From Bacteroidales bacterium (GTDB lineage Bacteria > Bacteroidota > Bacteroidia > Bacteroidales > VadinHA17), in NCBI GenBank assembly GCA_021371855.1, contig JAJFVL010000010.1, positions 112,525-176,524 on the forward strand: a stretch of 64,000 nt of DNA, written 5' to 3'. Both the position numbers and the translations under genes were made by a program. The notes beneath the pieces were generated by a model. The model was given only the letters and a program-made list of their open reading frames with translations, did not search any database and was not told the origin of the DNA. Of this stretch, positions 1 to 9,478 are shown piece by piece (position 1 is the first letter of the stretch; each line of letters opens with the position of its first letter).

Positions 1-325
1 CCGGAACAGTAGTCTGTAATAACTTGGTCCATTTTTTTTGAGGGATATCGATATTCCCGTCTTTTGATCGGATTATGAAATCAATTCCATTTGAATTATG
101 AAACCTGACCATGTATTGATCTGAAGTTTCATCTATATTGAAATTCAGTGGAGCAATATTTGGAGGAATTGAAATGGAAGTATAATCTGGATTTAAAACA
201 ACATTTTGATTTATTTCTGTGAAATGAGGCAACTTTTGATTGCAGCTTATATTAATAAGAAACAACGCAATTGAATAAATGTAAATTGATGTTTGTTTAT
301 AGCTTAAATTGATTGTTTTTTGCAT
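1..325 (-). CDS. TolB/PD40-like lipoprotein, 3' part cut by window edge
   Basis: An open frame on the minus strand starts with ATG at 325 and runs off the left edge, giving 108 residues. The N-terminus is a lipoprotein signal: a polar start, a hydrophobic stretch and the lipobox LINISC, so it is probably anchored in the outer or inner membrane. The next residues (PDYTSISIPPNIAPLNF, then RFHNSNG) resemble the opening of Bacteroidota TolB-like/PD40 lipoproteins that usually sit beside DUF6057 proteins; that resemblance is from memory. Only 2 bp separate its start from the stop of the upstream membrane protein, so the two are almost certainly cotranscribed. The beta-propeller part would lie outside the window. 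Confidence 0.65.
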   Translation of the reverse strand, partial: MQKTINLSYKQTSIYIYSIALFLINISCNQKLPHFTEINQNVVLNPDYTSISIPPNIAPLNFNIDETSDQYMVRFHNSNGIDFIIRSKDGNIDIPQKKWTKLLQTTVP

Positions 326-327
326 TA

Positions 328-2103
328 TTATTTATTGTTAATGAATTGAAGATAATACCAGTAAGATTTCCCGTGTCTTTTATTAAGTTCTTTTGCAGCC
401 ACATAAGGGTTGTTCCTATATTTTGCATATATAGTAGCGTACTCCTTAAATCTCCGGATAGTTTCTGGTCTGAATGAATACCCTTCTGGTACAAGATTTT
501 TATTTTCATAACTATTATAAAATAGCAGGGCTTCTTCGAAATGTACAGGTATTTTGGTATAGCCAAAGTCTTTTATCCTTTGAATATTTCTGGCAAATTC
601 TTCAAGATTTTTCTCGAGAAGCATGGAAGCCATAAAATACTCATAAGCCATCTTGTTTTCAGGGTGGTTAATCAACAAATTATGTAGATTCATGTGATTA
701 TCATTAGAAAAAAAATCTGAATGGATCAATAAACTTCGGTTTTGTGATATTTCAGGATCATTTTTAGCCAAATCAGGATCAGACAGATATGTGCCATAAT
801 GTTGTGCCCATTTCCGATAAAAAAGCGTCTGGTTTAAAAAATTTAAATATTTTTTTGCAACAGGATAGTCTCCATTTGTTATACTTGTAACAATCAATCT
901 TTTCAATGATCTTGGATTTATTCCTTTTGCTACCATAGCTTCGAAAGCCCAGCGATAGGCTTCGTTTGTATATGATAAATAGTAGAATACTTCACCTCCA
1001 AATTGGAGACTTGAATTTTGTTCCCATTTGAGCCTTAATCCATTTACTCCTATCTGTGGATAGCTAAACATTTTATTGGACATCCTCCCTGTTTCGTACA
1101 ACGCCAGATTTGTATAATAAATCACAAGCCTGTTGTTCCCGGGGTACTGGTCTGACAACTTTAGGACTTTTTCCCATTCAGCCTGTTGAACATAATAGTC
1201 AATTCCCAGCATAATCTCTGCCTTTTTACTAAAAGCATAGTTGTAGACAGTAAAGCTCATAAGTGCAAATATTAAGGCGCTTACCAGAGAAGACGCTAAA
1301 TGCCATGCGGGAATCCTGTTCTTAGTTGAACTAATCTTATTTAGAAAATAAATAAGGAGCAATAAAAATGGATACCAAACAAGCAGTAATATTAATGCAT
1401 AAAGGGAATATGAATGCAATTCAAAAGGAACAGGATAGGTGAAAATTTTGTTGTCTGGAATGAAATAAATAAAATGTGCTGAAACATAGGGTATTAATGC
1501 TCCTGTAATGATGAACAAAATAAAAATAATGCTTCGATTCTTCTGTTTTCTGAAAAGTAATTCGTGGAGTGAACATAATAATACTGCCGGAACAGAATAG
1601 CCACCGATAAGTAAGTAAAGAATAGGCCATCCGGCAAAATAAAAAATATATCGGAGTACTGATTTATTGATTGTGATATATAAGGAAAAAAAGGAAATAA
1701 GCAATAAAAATCCTATTGACTGGCTAAATGTGAATAATTCATTGCTCTGCAATATCGCCAGAAGCCATACCGGTACAAAGGCTATGGTAGTGTTTTTTAA
1801 ATCGTGTTTCCTGTAAATGTAATCTGAAAATACGAAAACTACAAAAGCATTCAATGTAATAATAAACGCTCCAGCCCATGAAAAGATAAAAAATTGAGTA
1901 AGAAAACTTCCGATATAATTGAGTATTCCTCCTGGTAACGAAAAAAAATCTTTAACATAATCAAGATTATAAAGGAACAACTGATCTTGTTCGAGGTGCT
2001 GAACGTGATATCGGTTAAAAATGCCAAAATAGAGGAAGAAAATAATGAACATGCTTAGGAGAAGCAGATGTTTTGAAGTTTCTTTTTTTTTTGGTTGGAT
2101 CAT
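328..2103 (-). CDS. DUF6057-like polytopic membrane protein
   Basis: This 591-residue protein has about ten hydrophobic segments in its first 300 residues (for example LLLLSMFIIFFLYFGIF near residue 13 and LYALILLLVWYPFLLLLIYF near 235). A soluble C-terminal half of about 290 residues follows, helical and rich in aromatic residues, with a TPR-like feel (YYTNLALYETGRM, YEYFMASMLLEKN). The layout matches the DUF6057 family of Bacteroidota, whose function is unknown to me. It is translationally close to the lipoprotein that follows at 325. A TAAATTTG box (minus strand, 2127-2120) lies 17 bp before the start codon and could be the -7 element. No catalytic motif was seen. Confidence 0.7.
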   Translation of the reverse strand: MIQPKKKETSKHLLLLSMFIIFFLYFGIFNRYHVQHLEQDQLFLYNLDYVKDFFSLPGGILNYIGSFLTQFFIFSWAGAFIITLNAFVVFVFSDYIYRKHDLKNTTIAFVPVWLLAILQSNELFTFSQSIGFLLLISFFSLYITINKSVLRYIFYFAGWPILYLLIGGYSVPAVLLCSLHELLFRKQKNRSIIFILFIITGALIPYVSAHFIYFIPDNKIFTYPVPFELHSYSLYALILLLVWYPFLLLLIYFLNKISSTKNRIPAWHLASSLVSALIFALMSFTVYNYAFSKKAEIMLGIDYYVQQAEWEKVLKLSDQYPGNNRLVIYYTNLALYETGRMSNKMFSYPQIGVNGLRLKWEQNSSLQFGGEVFYYLSYTNEAYRWAFEAMVAKGINPRSLKRLIVTSITNGDYPVAKKYLNFLNQTLFYRKWAQHYGTYLSDPDLAKNDPEISQNRSLLIHSDFFSNDNHMNLHNLLINHPENKMAYEYFMASMLLEKNLEEFARNIQRIKDFGYTKIPVHFEEALLFYNSYENKNLVPEGYSFRPETIRRFKEYATIYAKYRNNPYVAAKELNKRHGKSYWYYLQFINNK

Positions 2104-2696
2104 CAGTAATAATGTTTTCCAAATTTATAAAAATAATGACACTTTCCCCTGTTTTTTGCGACCAGAGAAATTTCTTCCATAAACCAATAATATAAAACAG
2201 ATCTTTACAATTTTCAGTGATAGATAACTGAAAACATAAAAATGCTACTCATTTTTAAATTAAGGAATGTTTTGTGTTCAGATCATTTGATTAGCATTTT
2301 TTTAAGTTGAATTATAGGAGAATATGAGCAATACTTTAAATAAAAAATCAAAATTTAAGATTATTCAGTAAAATTAGCAGGCACGAACAAATTTAAAAAC
2401 CGGGGATTTCCTTGATTACATCAGTGGCAGCATGAATTTTTATATAATAATCTTCCTTTTGGAATACAAATTATACAATTGGTTATAATAATATTTATAT
2501 TTGAAAATATTGAACAAAGAATTTATTGTCAAATTAGAAGAATAGGTTATGCGTTTTTTATAACTATAAATGTATAAACCAATTGATTGCAATACATAAA
2601 AAGTATTCAGAAAGATAATTTATTAAAAACTTTATGCTTCTCCTGTAACTTTGGAAGAACTGTTGCATCCGACTCTAGACTAAAAATTATTTACGG
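2104..2696. other. Divergent intergenic region, 593 bp
   Basis: This very AT-rich spacer separates the minus-strand DUF6057 gene from the first AraC gene. It should hold promoters for both. Candidate boxes are TAAATTTG on the minus strand (2127-2120) and TAACTTTG on the plus strand (2646-2653). A 15-codon frame at 2324-2371 follows a GGAG sequence but is too short to support as a gene. No RNA family or repeat was recognised. Confidence 0.5.
2646..2653 (+). promoter_or_regulatory. Candidate Bacteroidota -7 box for AraC gene
   Basis: TAACTTTG fits the Bacteroidota -7 consensus TAnnTTTG and lies 43 bp upstream of the AraC start codon at 2697. No convincing TTTG -33 element is present at the usual spacing, so the call rests on the -7 box and position only. 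Confidence 0.35.
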
Positions 2697-3593
2697 ATGA
2701 AACCAATATTTGAAAAAATAAATAAGCACGAAGATCAGTCCTTCTATCTTGAAGAAGTTATTAAACCATATTTTGCTGACCTTTGGCATTTCCATCCCGA
2801 AATTGAGATCTTATATGTCCGAGAAGGAATTGGTACCAAATATGTCGGAGACAGTATTAATACTTTCTATCCTGGGGATGTTGTACTTGTTGGCTCAAAT
2901 ACTCCCCATGTCTGGTCTAGTAATGAAGATTATCTGGATCCGAGAAACAAGCTCATTTCAAATGCTATTTGTATTCAGTTTATGGAAGATTTTATGGGAA
3001 AATCATCATTTGAAATTCCGGAATTAATTAAAATCAGTAAATTATTAAATGAAGCAAAACGGGGAATGCAGTTTATAAATCACACACGTGACATACTTTG
3101 TAAACATCTTGAGGACTTGCCTTCCCGGGTAGGAATGGATAGATTAATAGGTCTTTTGACGATTTTAGATATTATGTCGGCAGGTAATGATATAAAATAC
3201 TTGTCTTCCCCAAATTACAAACCCAGTATAATAAATTCTGAGGATAAAGACCGGATGGAAACAATATTCCGATACGTGATTAAAAATTATTCCAACAAAA
3301 TATCTTTGGAAGAAATAGCATCATTGGTAAGCCTGACTCCCCCATCGTTTTGTCGTTATTTTAAATCGAGAACGACAAAGGCTTTTTCATCTTTTGTTAA
3401 CGAAATTAGAATTGGAAACGCCTGCAAAATGTTAATAGAAAATAAGGATAACATTGCTCAGGTATGTTTTGACTCAGGATTCAACTATTTGTCAAATTTC
3501 AACCGGCAGTTTAAAAAGATAAAAGGAATGACTCCATCTGAATTTCAATGCAAATATAAGAACCATAATTTTGATCTAGTGTTTAACGATTGA
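2697..3593 (+). CDS. AraC-family transcriptional regulator (cupin + AraC HTH)
   Basis: The protein has 298 residues. The N-terminal half is a cupin-like sensor domain (HFHPEIEILYVREG near residues 32-45, then a PGDVVLVGSNTPH stretch near 60-72). The last 100 residues form the two-helix-turn-helix AraC domain (SLEEIASLVSLTPPSFCRYF, then CFDSGFNYLSNFNRQFKK and the typical ending TPSEFQ). It should bind DNA and respond to a small sugar ligand in the cytoplasm. It sits directly upstream of the GH92 gene and is a clear relative of the AraC at 27450, so both probably control the glycan locus they bracket. The cupin histidines suggest direct ligand sensing rather than a hybrid two-component design. 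Confidence 0.9.
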   Translation: MKPIFEKINKHEDQSFYLEEVIKPYFADLWHFHPEIEILYVREGIGTKYVGDSINTFYPGDVVLVGSNTPHVWSSNEDYLDPRNKLISNAICIQFMEDFMGKSSFEIPELIKISKLLNEAKRGMQFINHTRDILCKHLEDLPSRVGMDRLIGLLTILDIMSAGNDIKYLSSPNYKPSIINSEDKDRMETIFRYVIKNYSNKISLEEIASLVSLTPPSFCRYFKSRTTKAFSSFVNEIRIGNACKMLIENKDNIAQVCFDSGFNYLSNFNRQFKKIKGMTPSEFQCKYKNHNFDLVFND

Positions 3594-3739
3594 TCTCTCA
3601 TGTTGTAAATATCAGGAATAACCATTTTTTATTGGTTTTAGATTTAGACCCACCAGAATAAAACTTAATAGGACATACTGAAATTTGATTTTAAGTACTT
3701 TTTGCTATTTTTATGACCAATTCACCAAAAATCCATGCA

Positions 3740-5947
3740 ATGATTAAATATATTTCTTTTATTTCGGGATGCATACTGCTACTGACTGCATGTACCGGAT
3801 CTGCCGATAAAAAAGTACAGAATGAACGCCTGACTGATTTTGTTGATCCTTTCATAGGAACAGCCTATCACGGACATACCTACCCCGGGGCTGCTTATCC
3901 TTTCGGACAAATTCAGCTTAGCCCTGATAACGGAACACAAGGTTGGGACTGGTGTTCAGGTTATCATTATTCCGACAGCACTTTAGCAGGATTCAGCCAC
4001 CTTCACCTGAGCGGAACGGGCATCGGCGATCTTGCCGATATCTCTTTCCTTCCTCTAACCTCTGAAGTTGAATTCAGAGAAGGTGAAACAAACAAGGACT
4101 TTGTTTCCCGCTATGCCGGGAAATATGGTCATGATCAGGAAACTGCCAGGCCGGGTTATTATGCTGTTATATTAAAAAGTAATGGGGTCAAAGCCGAATT
4201 TACTGTGACAGAAAGAGCCGGTATGCACCGGTATTCCTTCCCTGAAACAGGAGAAAATAATCTTTTAATCAATCTGGGATTTGTCATTAACTGGGATAAG
4301 CCTTACCAGACTTCATTGAATGTTGTTGATAGTTTGCTGGTCACCGGTTCACGTCTTTCAAATGGATGGGCAGCTGATCAACATGTTTTTTTTGCGGTTA
4401 GGTTCTCCAGTCCGATCACAAAATCGGTTATCAAGAATGTTGGAGGTGAAGGCAGAACTGTTGGTTGCCTTACATTCTCAAAAAAAGAGATAATGGCTAA
4501 GGTTGGAATTTCTTCGGTAAGCGTTGAAAATGCCCTGGCTAATCTGGATGCTTCTTTACCCGGCTGGGATTTTGAAGCGACTCAGAAAGCCGCATCAGAT
4601 GCATGGGAAAAAGAATTGTCGAAGATACGTATTCAATCAAACGATAAAGACCAGAAGACAATTTTCTATACTTCTCTATACCATACTATGGTTGCACCGG
4701 CCTTATTTTCAGATCTTAATAATGAATTCAAGGGTATTAAAGGTGACGTTCAAAAAGCAGATGGATATAAACGATATACCGTATTCTCACTGTGGGATAC
4801 ATACCGTGCGTTACACCCGTTATTCACACTTACCCAGCAATCGCGTGTAAATGATATGGTGAAATCATTTCTTGATAATTACAAACAGACGGGTATTCTG
4901 CCGGTCTGGGAACTTGAGGGAAATGAAACATTCTGTATGGTCGGCAACCATTCTATCTCTGTAATTGCGGAAGCCATACTGAAAGGGATAGGTGACTTTG
5001 ACCGGGAACTGGCTTTCGAAGCCATGAAAGCCACATCGATGCACGACCGCGATGGAATGGGTCTGTACGACAAACTTGGCTATATGCCGGCTGATAAAAT
5101 AACGCAATCGGTAGCCAAATCTCTTGAGGTTGCTATCGACGATTGGGCTGTGGCTGAAGTAGCCAAAAAGCTCGGGAAAAAAGAAGATGCAGCTTACTTC
5201 GGCAAACGTGCCGAAAGCTATAGAGCTTATTTTGATAAAGAAACCGGTTTTATGAGAGGGAAACTGAGTAATGGTATGTGGACAACTCCGTTCGATCCGG
5301 TATTCTCGAAACATGAAGGAAGCGATTATACTGAAGGAAACGCCTGGCAATATTTGTGGATTGTACCTCAGGATGTTGACGGATTGATTTCTTTACTCGG
5401 AGGAAAAGAACCATTTGCTGAAAAACTGGAACAACTTTTTAACGTTCCTGTAGGAGTGAAAGGAGAAAATGCTTCACCAGATATTTCAGGATTGATCGGA
5501 GCTTATGCTCATGGGAATGAACCCGGGCACCATACCACGTTCCTGTTCAATTATTGCGGACGACCATGGCGCACCCAGGAACTGAACCGTTACATTCAGA
5601 CTACCATGTATAAAAATACTCCTGATGGTTTATGCGGAAATGAGGATTGCGGTCAGATGTCGGCATGGTATGTTTTAAGTGCCATTGGTTTTTATCCGGT
5701 GAATCCTTCTGATTTGAAGTACCAGTTTGGCTCACCGGTTGTCCAGGAGGCAAAAATAGAAGTGGTGCCCGGCAAATACTTTACAGTAAAAGCACCACTG
5801 GCTTCGAAATATAACAAGTATATTCAGGAAGTAAAACTGAACGGACAGGTTCTCGAAAGATCTTATATAACTCACCAGGAGATCATGGATGGAGGAACGC
5901 TTGAATTTACAATGGGGAATGAACCAAATAAGAGTCTTTTTCAGTAA
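3740..5947 (+). CDS. GH92 alpha-mannosidase, lipoprotein
   Basis: This exo-acting, Ca2+-dependent alpha-mannosidase should release mannose from N-glycan or mannan chains at the cell surface or in the periplasm. The start at 3740 gives a classic lipoprotein signal ending LLLTAC; an in-frame ATG at 3713 would add nine residues. Family signatures run the whole length: VDPFIGTAYHGHTYPGAAYPFG, then GWDWCSGYHY, the HLSGTG stretch, EGNAWQYLW, GNEPGHHTTFLFNYCG and GNEDCGQMSAWYVLSAIGFYPV. The acidic pair in the last motif (E635-D636 from this start) lies at the expected catalytic site. About 735 residues is normal for the family. It is the first enzyme after the AraC gene and faces the catabolic operon that converges on it from 9116. 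Confidence 0.93.
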   Translation: MIKYISFISGCILLLTACTGSADKKVQNERLTDFVDPFIGTAYHGHTYPGAAYPFGQIQLSPDNGTQGWDWCSGYHYSDSTLAGFSHLHLSGTGIGDLADISFLPLTSEVEFREGETNKDFVSRYAGKYGHDQETARPGYYAVILKSNGVKAEFTVTERAGMHRYSFPETGENNLLINLGFVINWDKPYQTSLNVVDSLLVTGSRLSNGWAADQHVFFAVRFSSPITKSVIKNVGGEGRTVGCLTFSKKEIMAKVGISSVSVENALANLDASLPGWDFEATQKAASDAWEKELSKIRIQSNDKDQKTIFYTSLYHTMVAPALFSDLNNEFKGIKGDVQKADGYKRYTVFSLWDTYRALHPLFTLTQQSRVNDMVKSFLDNYKQTGILPVWELEGNETFCMVGNHSISVIAEAILKGIGDFDRELAFEAMKATSMHDRDGMGLYDKLGYMPADKITQSVAKSLEVAIDDWAVAEVAKKLGKKEDAAYFGKRAESYRAYFDKETGFMRGKLSNGMWTTPFDPVFSKHEGSDYTEGNAWQYLWIVPQDVDGLISLLGGKEPFAEKLEQLFNVPVGVKGENASPDISGLIGAYAHGNEPGHHTTFLFNYCGRPWRTQELNRYIQTTMYKNTPDGLCGNEDCGQMSAWYVLSAIGFYPVNPSDLKYQFGSPVVQEAKIEVVPGKYFTVKAPLASKYNKYIQEVKLNGQVLERSYITHQEIMDGGTLEFTMGNEPNKSLFQ

Positions 5948-6032
5948 ATAAAATACATTGCCATATTTTCCAGAGTGGATAGAAAGGAAATCGAAATCCA
6001 TAATTCCTGTTTGATCCTTACTGGGGAGGCCT

Positions 6033-7256
6033 TCAATTAATGCATAGTTCTTTATACAGTTTTCTTAATTCCTCAATAATACATCTGTCAGCTATCGGAT
6101 CAAAAATCAAGCTTTTTACAAATGTCGATTCAAAGTCATTTGAAAGTGATTCCTGGAAAATGATATCGGACTGGCAGCAGTTACCCTCTTCATTTTTTGC
6201 TTTGAAACACAAACCATACGACATTGCTTTTAATATCATGTCATAGGGTATCCGGTACTGCATCCCAAGATGTATTGATCCCATAAAACGGTCGTCAGAA
6301 CCAAGCTTCCTTGTAAGATCCTGACCTACACGGAATATGGTATCCTGAAGAGCTTTGTTCCTGAAACGGCTGATCAGATCATCAATATGATCTTCAAGAT
6401 CAGATGCGGTAAAATCATGGGGATATGCTGTTCTGAGTATATCAGCTGACTGGAGCATCACATTTCTGGTAAAGCTTAACACCTCGCTATCGTCGAATAA
6501 TTCGTACATATACACAGCATCCGGGTGACGATAATGTCCGAAATAAGCAGCAGTGGCGTGGCCAAGGTTATGAATAAAAGCTTTCCGGTCGACCCATGCT
6601 TTTATATTGCTTTTTGGAGCCAGTCCTTTTATCTCAGGGATTGGTGTTTTAAATCCTTTCCCATCGAGTATCAGAGTGTTATATGGCTCGGCAAATACCA
6701 CAAGAGGATCTTTTTCCAGCTCGGCAAGCGGTATAATAGGAACCATCTTCCCGATACTTGTCTCAATGAGGCCGACATAGGTCTCAACAGGGAAATCTAA
6801 AGGAAGGTATTTTTTAAGCTCTCCTTTAACAAATTCTGCTGCCGATCTCATGTTTTCAGCAAGGATGATATCAAGAGGTTTTCCCTGATTATTCTTATAC
6901 CTGATTGACAGACCTTCAGCAATGACGGGGATCACCTTTTCAAGTGCGTTTTTCCCGACCGATGCGGCCAGAATTCCTGCGGTAGACACTGTTTCAGCCA
7001 CAGTGCTCTTGTCTAGAGCAGAAATGGCTCGTACATTAGGCACTGTTATCTCTTCCTCTTTTTCACCCTTGATGACAACACGGTAGTTACCTTGCTGGTT
7101 AAGCATGTTAACCACTCTTCCATCAACATCCGCAAAGACAACACTGTAACCCCCGCATCCGAACAACTGACCAATAAAGGAGCGACCAATCTTCCCTGCT
7201 CCGAAAATTACTATTTTGTGTTCTTCAATCTGAAATTTGTTTTCTGTAAGCATCAT
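6033..7256 (-). CDS. Mannitol-1-phosphate 5-dehydrogenase-like (polyol long-chain dehydrogenase)
   Basis: The 407-residue protein opens with a Rossmann NAD-binding motif GAGKIGRSF at residues 19-27. It carries the polyol-dehydrogenase motif K-x4-N-x2-H in KAFIHNLGHATAAYFGH. The closest family I recognise is MtlD, which interconverts fructose-6-phosphate and mannitol-1-phosphate; tagaturonate or other hexuronate reductases are relatives and cannot be excluded. Its start overlaps the end of the upstream PfkB gene by 32 bp in another frame, which argues for translational coupling. As the last gene of an isomerase-kinase-dehydrogenase operon it could act as a redox outlet for fructose-6-phosphate. 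Two ATG codons are adjacent at the start; either is possible. Confidence 0.8.
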   Translation of the reverse strand: MMLTENKFQIEEHKIVIFGAGKIGRSFIGQLFGCGGYSVVFADVDGRVVNMLNQQGNYRVVIKGEKEEEITVPNVRAISALDKSTVAETVSTAGILAASVGKNALEKVIPVIAEGLSIRYKNNQGKPLDIILAENMRSAAEFVKGELKKYLPLDFPVETYVGLIETSIGKMVPIIPLAELEKDPLVVFAEPYNTLILDGKGFKTPIPEIKGLAPKSNIKAWVDRKAFIHNLGHATAAYFGHYRHPDAVYMYELFDDSEVLSFTRNVMLQSADILRTAYPHDFTASDLEDHIDDLISRFRNKALQDTIFRVGQDLTRKLGSDDRFMGSIHLGMQYRIPYDMILKAMSYGLCFKAKNEEGNCCQSDIIFQESLSNDFESTFVKSLIFDPIADRCIIEELRKLYKELCIN

Positions 7257-8412
7257 AATATGGTTCTATTTTTTCCCGTTTTTCACCGGGCGTCTCTTCA
7301 AAATATGTTCCTCCTAGATAAGAACAGGCAAATCCGCCTGAAACTATTCCCCTGCAACAGGCTTCCTGAAGATCAGGATATTTAATGCCTCCTTTAAGCT
7401 GGTTCACAACAGATGCAATCACTCCACCTACAAAATTATCACCACAACCAGTAGTATCTCCACCCTTCATGTTTTTCCGCTCATCTATGACTTTTTGTGA
7501 TACAGGCATGTCTTTTAAAGCAAGTGAATTGAAGAAGCGTCCGTCAGAATATGTTGATATATTTTTTGATCCGTTTGTAATGATCAGCGATGAGACATTT
7601 TTGCTCCGGAAGAAGTTAATGGCAGTCCCGGTGTTTTGTTCTCCGCTCAGCCGGTGTGACTCTTCCTGGTCGGCAATGAGAAGATCTATATATCCGTAAC
7701 TTTCATCACTTTCTCCCAGCGGCCATTTAATTGAAGGATTTAACTTTTCGTTCCTGAAATCAAAAACCGTATTGACAATTGTGATACATCCTTTTGATTT
7801 GGCTTTCTTTAAAAGCATTGTCAGATTATCATGTATCTGAGGAACAAGGGCTGTTCCCCCGAATACAACAATATCGGAATTGAAAAAATCTTCATCCAGA
7901 TCGTCTGGACCGTATTCCCATGCTGCACCGATTGAATTAATGAAGACTCTCTCACCGTGTCCGTTTTCGTATGAGGGATCTGACAAAACTACAGTTGAAG
8001 GTGTCTGATTTTTTATCAGCTTATAATCCTTAAGTGTGACCGGAGTCTTCTTAAGCGATGAAATAAGATATTTTCCTGCCTCATCATCTCCTCCACGACC
8101 ATAAAAGCGCACCTCACAATGATCATTATCAGTAAGTTGTGACGCGTTGATCAACGATACAATTGATGGACCTCCGATATTTATCTTATCATATTTCCTC
8201 CCTCCTGTTATCTTGTTAAGAATTATATCAAAAGAGCAACCACTGAATTTTTCAAATTCTTCCTTAAATACAAGATGACCCGGAGTTAAACCTCCGTCAC
8301 CACGTTTTGATGAGAGATAGGGACGTACAGTATCGCTTCCAAAATCGACATCATTATACAGAAGGTCGACCAGACAGCAGCCTATACCCGAAACGATGAT
8401 TTTTTCTGGCAT
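7225..8412 (-). CDS. PfkB-family sugar kinase
   Basis: A 395-residue cytoplasmic carbohydrate kinase. The C-terminal PfkB signature is clear: GGDTTGCGDNF at about residues 317-327, with the catalytic aspartate near 325 (GCGD replaces the common GAGD). The middle holds the NIGGPSIVSLINAS and FYGRGGDDEAGKYL stretches typical of ribokinase-like folds. It is longer than usual (about 300-330 residues), mainly through an N-terminal insert with a LTPGHLVFKEEFEKF segment. Lying between the isomerase and the mannitol-phosphate dehydrogenase, it probably phosphorylates the ketose produced by the isomerase, for example fructose to fructose-6-phosphate. That substrate is inferred from context only. Confidence 0.85.
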   Translation of the reverse strand: MPEKIIVSGIGCCLVDLLYNDVDFGSDTVRPYLSSKRGDGGLTPGHLVFKEEFEKFSGCSFDIILNKITGGRKYDKINIGGPSIVSLINASQLTDNDHCEVRFYGRGGDDEAGKYLISSLKKTPVTLKDYKLIKNQTPSTVVLSDPSYENGHGERVFINSIGAAWEYGPDDLDEDFFNSDIVVFGGTALVPQIHDNLTMLLKKAKSKGCITIVNTVFDFRNEKLNPSIKWPLGESDESYGYIDLLIADQEESHRLSGEQNTGTAINFFRSKNVSSLIITNGSKNISTYSDGRFFNSLALKDMPVSQKVIDERKNMKGGDTTGCGDNFVGGVIASVVNQLKGGIKYPDLQEACCRGIVSGGFACSYLGGTYFEETPGEKREKIEPYYDAYRKQISD

Positions 8413-8441
8413 AACAAATAGATTGATTTTAAATTTAAAGG

Positions 8442-9116
8442 TTAAATATACTTTATATAATCATTTACCAGCAGGTGTACCGGTTTTTCATCCTCAACTA
8501 TTTCAGGGAACCGGCCAATTTTATCATAAAAACGATTATCATTGGCATCATCATTTACCAGACTTACTTCTCCGATGAGAACCTTTCCTTTTGCTTTCTG
8601 ACCGTAAAACCTGTGGTAAACTCTTGATTTCAGGCAGATACTTTGACCTGGTTTCAGTATAAGTTGTTCTCCTGCTTTAATTATTGTAAGTACACCATCA
8701 ATGCTTACTGTTACAGGCTCATCTGATAATTTATCGTCAGCAGTAGCCTTGTAAAGTTCCATAACAAGGTTCCCTCCGCCTCTGTTGATAATATCTTCAG
8801 TCTTGTTCCAGTGGAAATGCAACGGAGTCTCCTGTTCTTCATCAGCTACCATTATTTTCTCACAATACAACTTGTCTTTCTTGTCCCAGTTACCATTACG
8901 TATCGTAAATAACGATAGACCTGTTTTTTTGAAATCACCACTTCCGAAATCGGTAATATCCCAGCCAAGTTTGTTATCAATTATCTCAGAGCATATATCA
9001 TATTTTCCTTTCCAGTCCTCATGTGACCATGAGGCCCATTCGGGTAATAGGAAAAGATGTTTGGAAAAAAATAATTCAAGGTCTGTGATGATCGTATTTA
9101 CTTCACTTCTTTTCAT
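8442..9116 (-). CDS. D-lyxose ketol-isomerase family (possible mannose isomerase)
   Basis: The protein has 224 residues and matches the D-lyxose isomerase cupin family in length and motifs. The metal site is visible as LHFHWNKTEDIINRGGG near residues 99-115 (two histidines and a glutamate) plus a later YHRFYG histidine. Family members isomerise D-lyxose to D-xylulose and D-mannose to D-fructose with a divalent metal. In a locus full of alpha-mannosidases, mannose to fructose is the more likely job. It is the first gene of the minus-strand operon, 29 bp before the kinase, and its promoter lies in the divergent spacer 9117-9478. Confidence 0.85.
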   Translation of the reverse strand: MKRSEVNTIITDLELFFSKHLFLLPEWASWSHEDWKGKYDICSEIIDNKLGWDITDFGSGDFKKTGLSLFTIRNGNWDKKDKLYCEKIMVADEEQETPLHFHWNKTEDIINRGGGNLVMELYKATADDKLSDEPVTVSIDGVLTIIKAGEQLILKPGQSICLKSRVYHRFYGQKAKGKVLIGEVSLVNDDANDNRFYDKIGRFPEIVEDEKPVHLLVNDYIKYI

Positions 9117-9478
9117 AAATATGTAGTCTTTTTATATTATTTTACTTATAAGTGCGGTCGGTTTTGAATTAAGAAAGGGAAGCAGTTTATTATAAAATGG
9201 TCTGTCTTCTCTGAGCATAATTTTTACTATACGCAGTGTAAATATAACGACTTTCATTATTGAGTGTACCCCAATATGGTTCTAATGTATTGAAAAGTTA
9301 ACTTTCATCCGAAAAGCCAGTATCCCAATTGGGTATACCCATTGCATATTCCAAATTACAATACTTTGCCACTTTCAGTTGAAAACCTCTGGTTTTTGTA
9401 TCCCATAATTGCTATTAAATAAATATCTTAGTACAATAATTTCAGATTCATTCATAAAATTTGTTAAGCATTAAACAA
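9117..9478. promoter_or_regulatory. Divergent promoter region with GTAnCCC-type palindromes
   Basis: This 362-bp spacer lies between the mannose-isomerase operon (minus) and the glycosidase operon (plus). It contains two overlapping perfect 10-bp palindromes, CCCAATTGGG (9324-9333) and GGGTATACCC (9331-9340). Related half sites GTACCCCA (9266-9273) and GTATCCCA (9398-9405) flank them. No clean TAnnTTTG box was found on either strand. The palindromes look like operator sites for a regulator controlling both operons, possibly one of the AraC proteins; the regulator itself is a guess. Confidence 0.45.

Noticed and set aside
2324..2371. 15-codon frame preceded by GGAG
   Set aside because: Too short to distinguish from chance in AT-rich DNA, and Shine-Dalgarno sequences are a weak guide in Bacteroidota.
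4865..5350. 161-codon minus-strand frame within the GH92 gene
   Set aside because: It lies wholly inside a strongly supported GH92 coding sequence and its translation has no recognisable domain.
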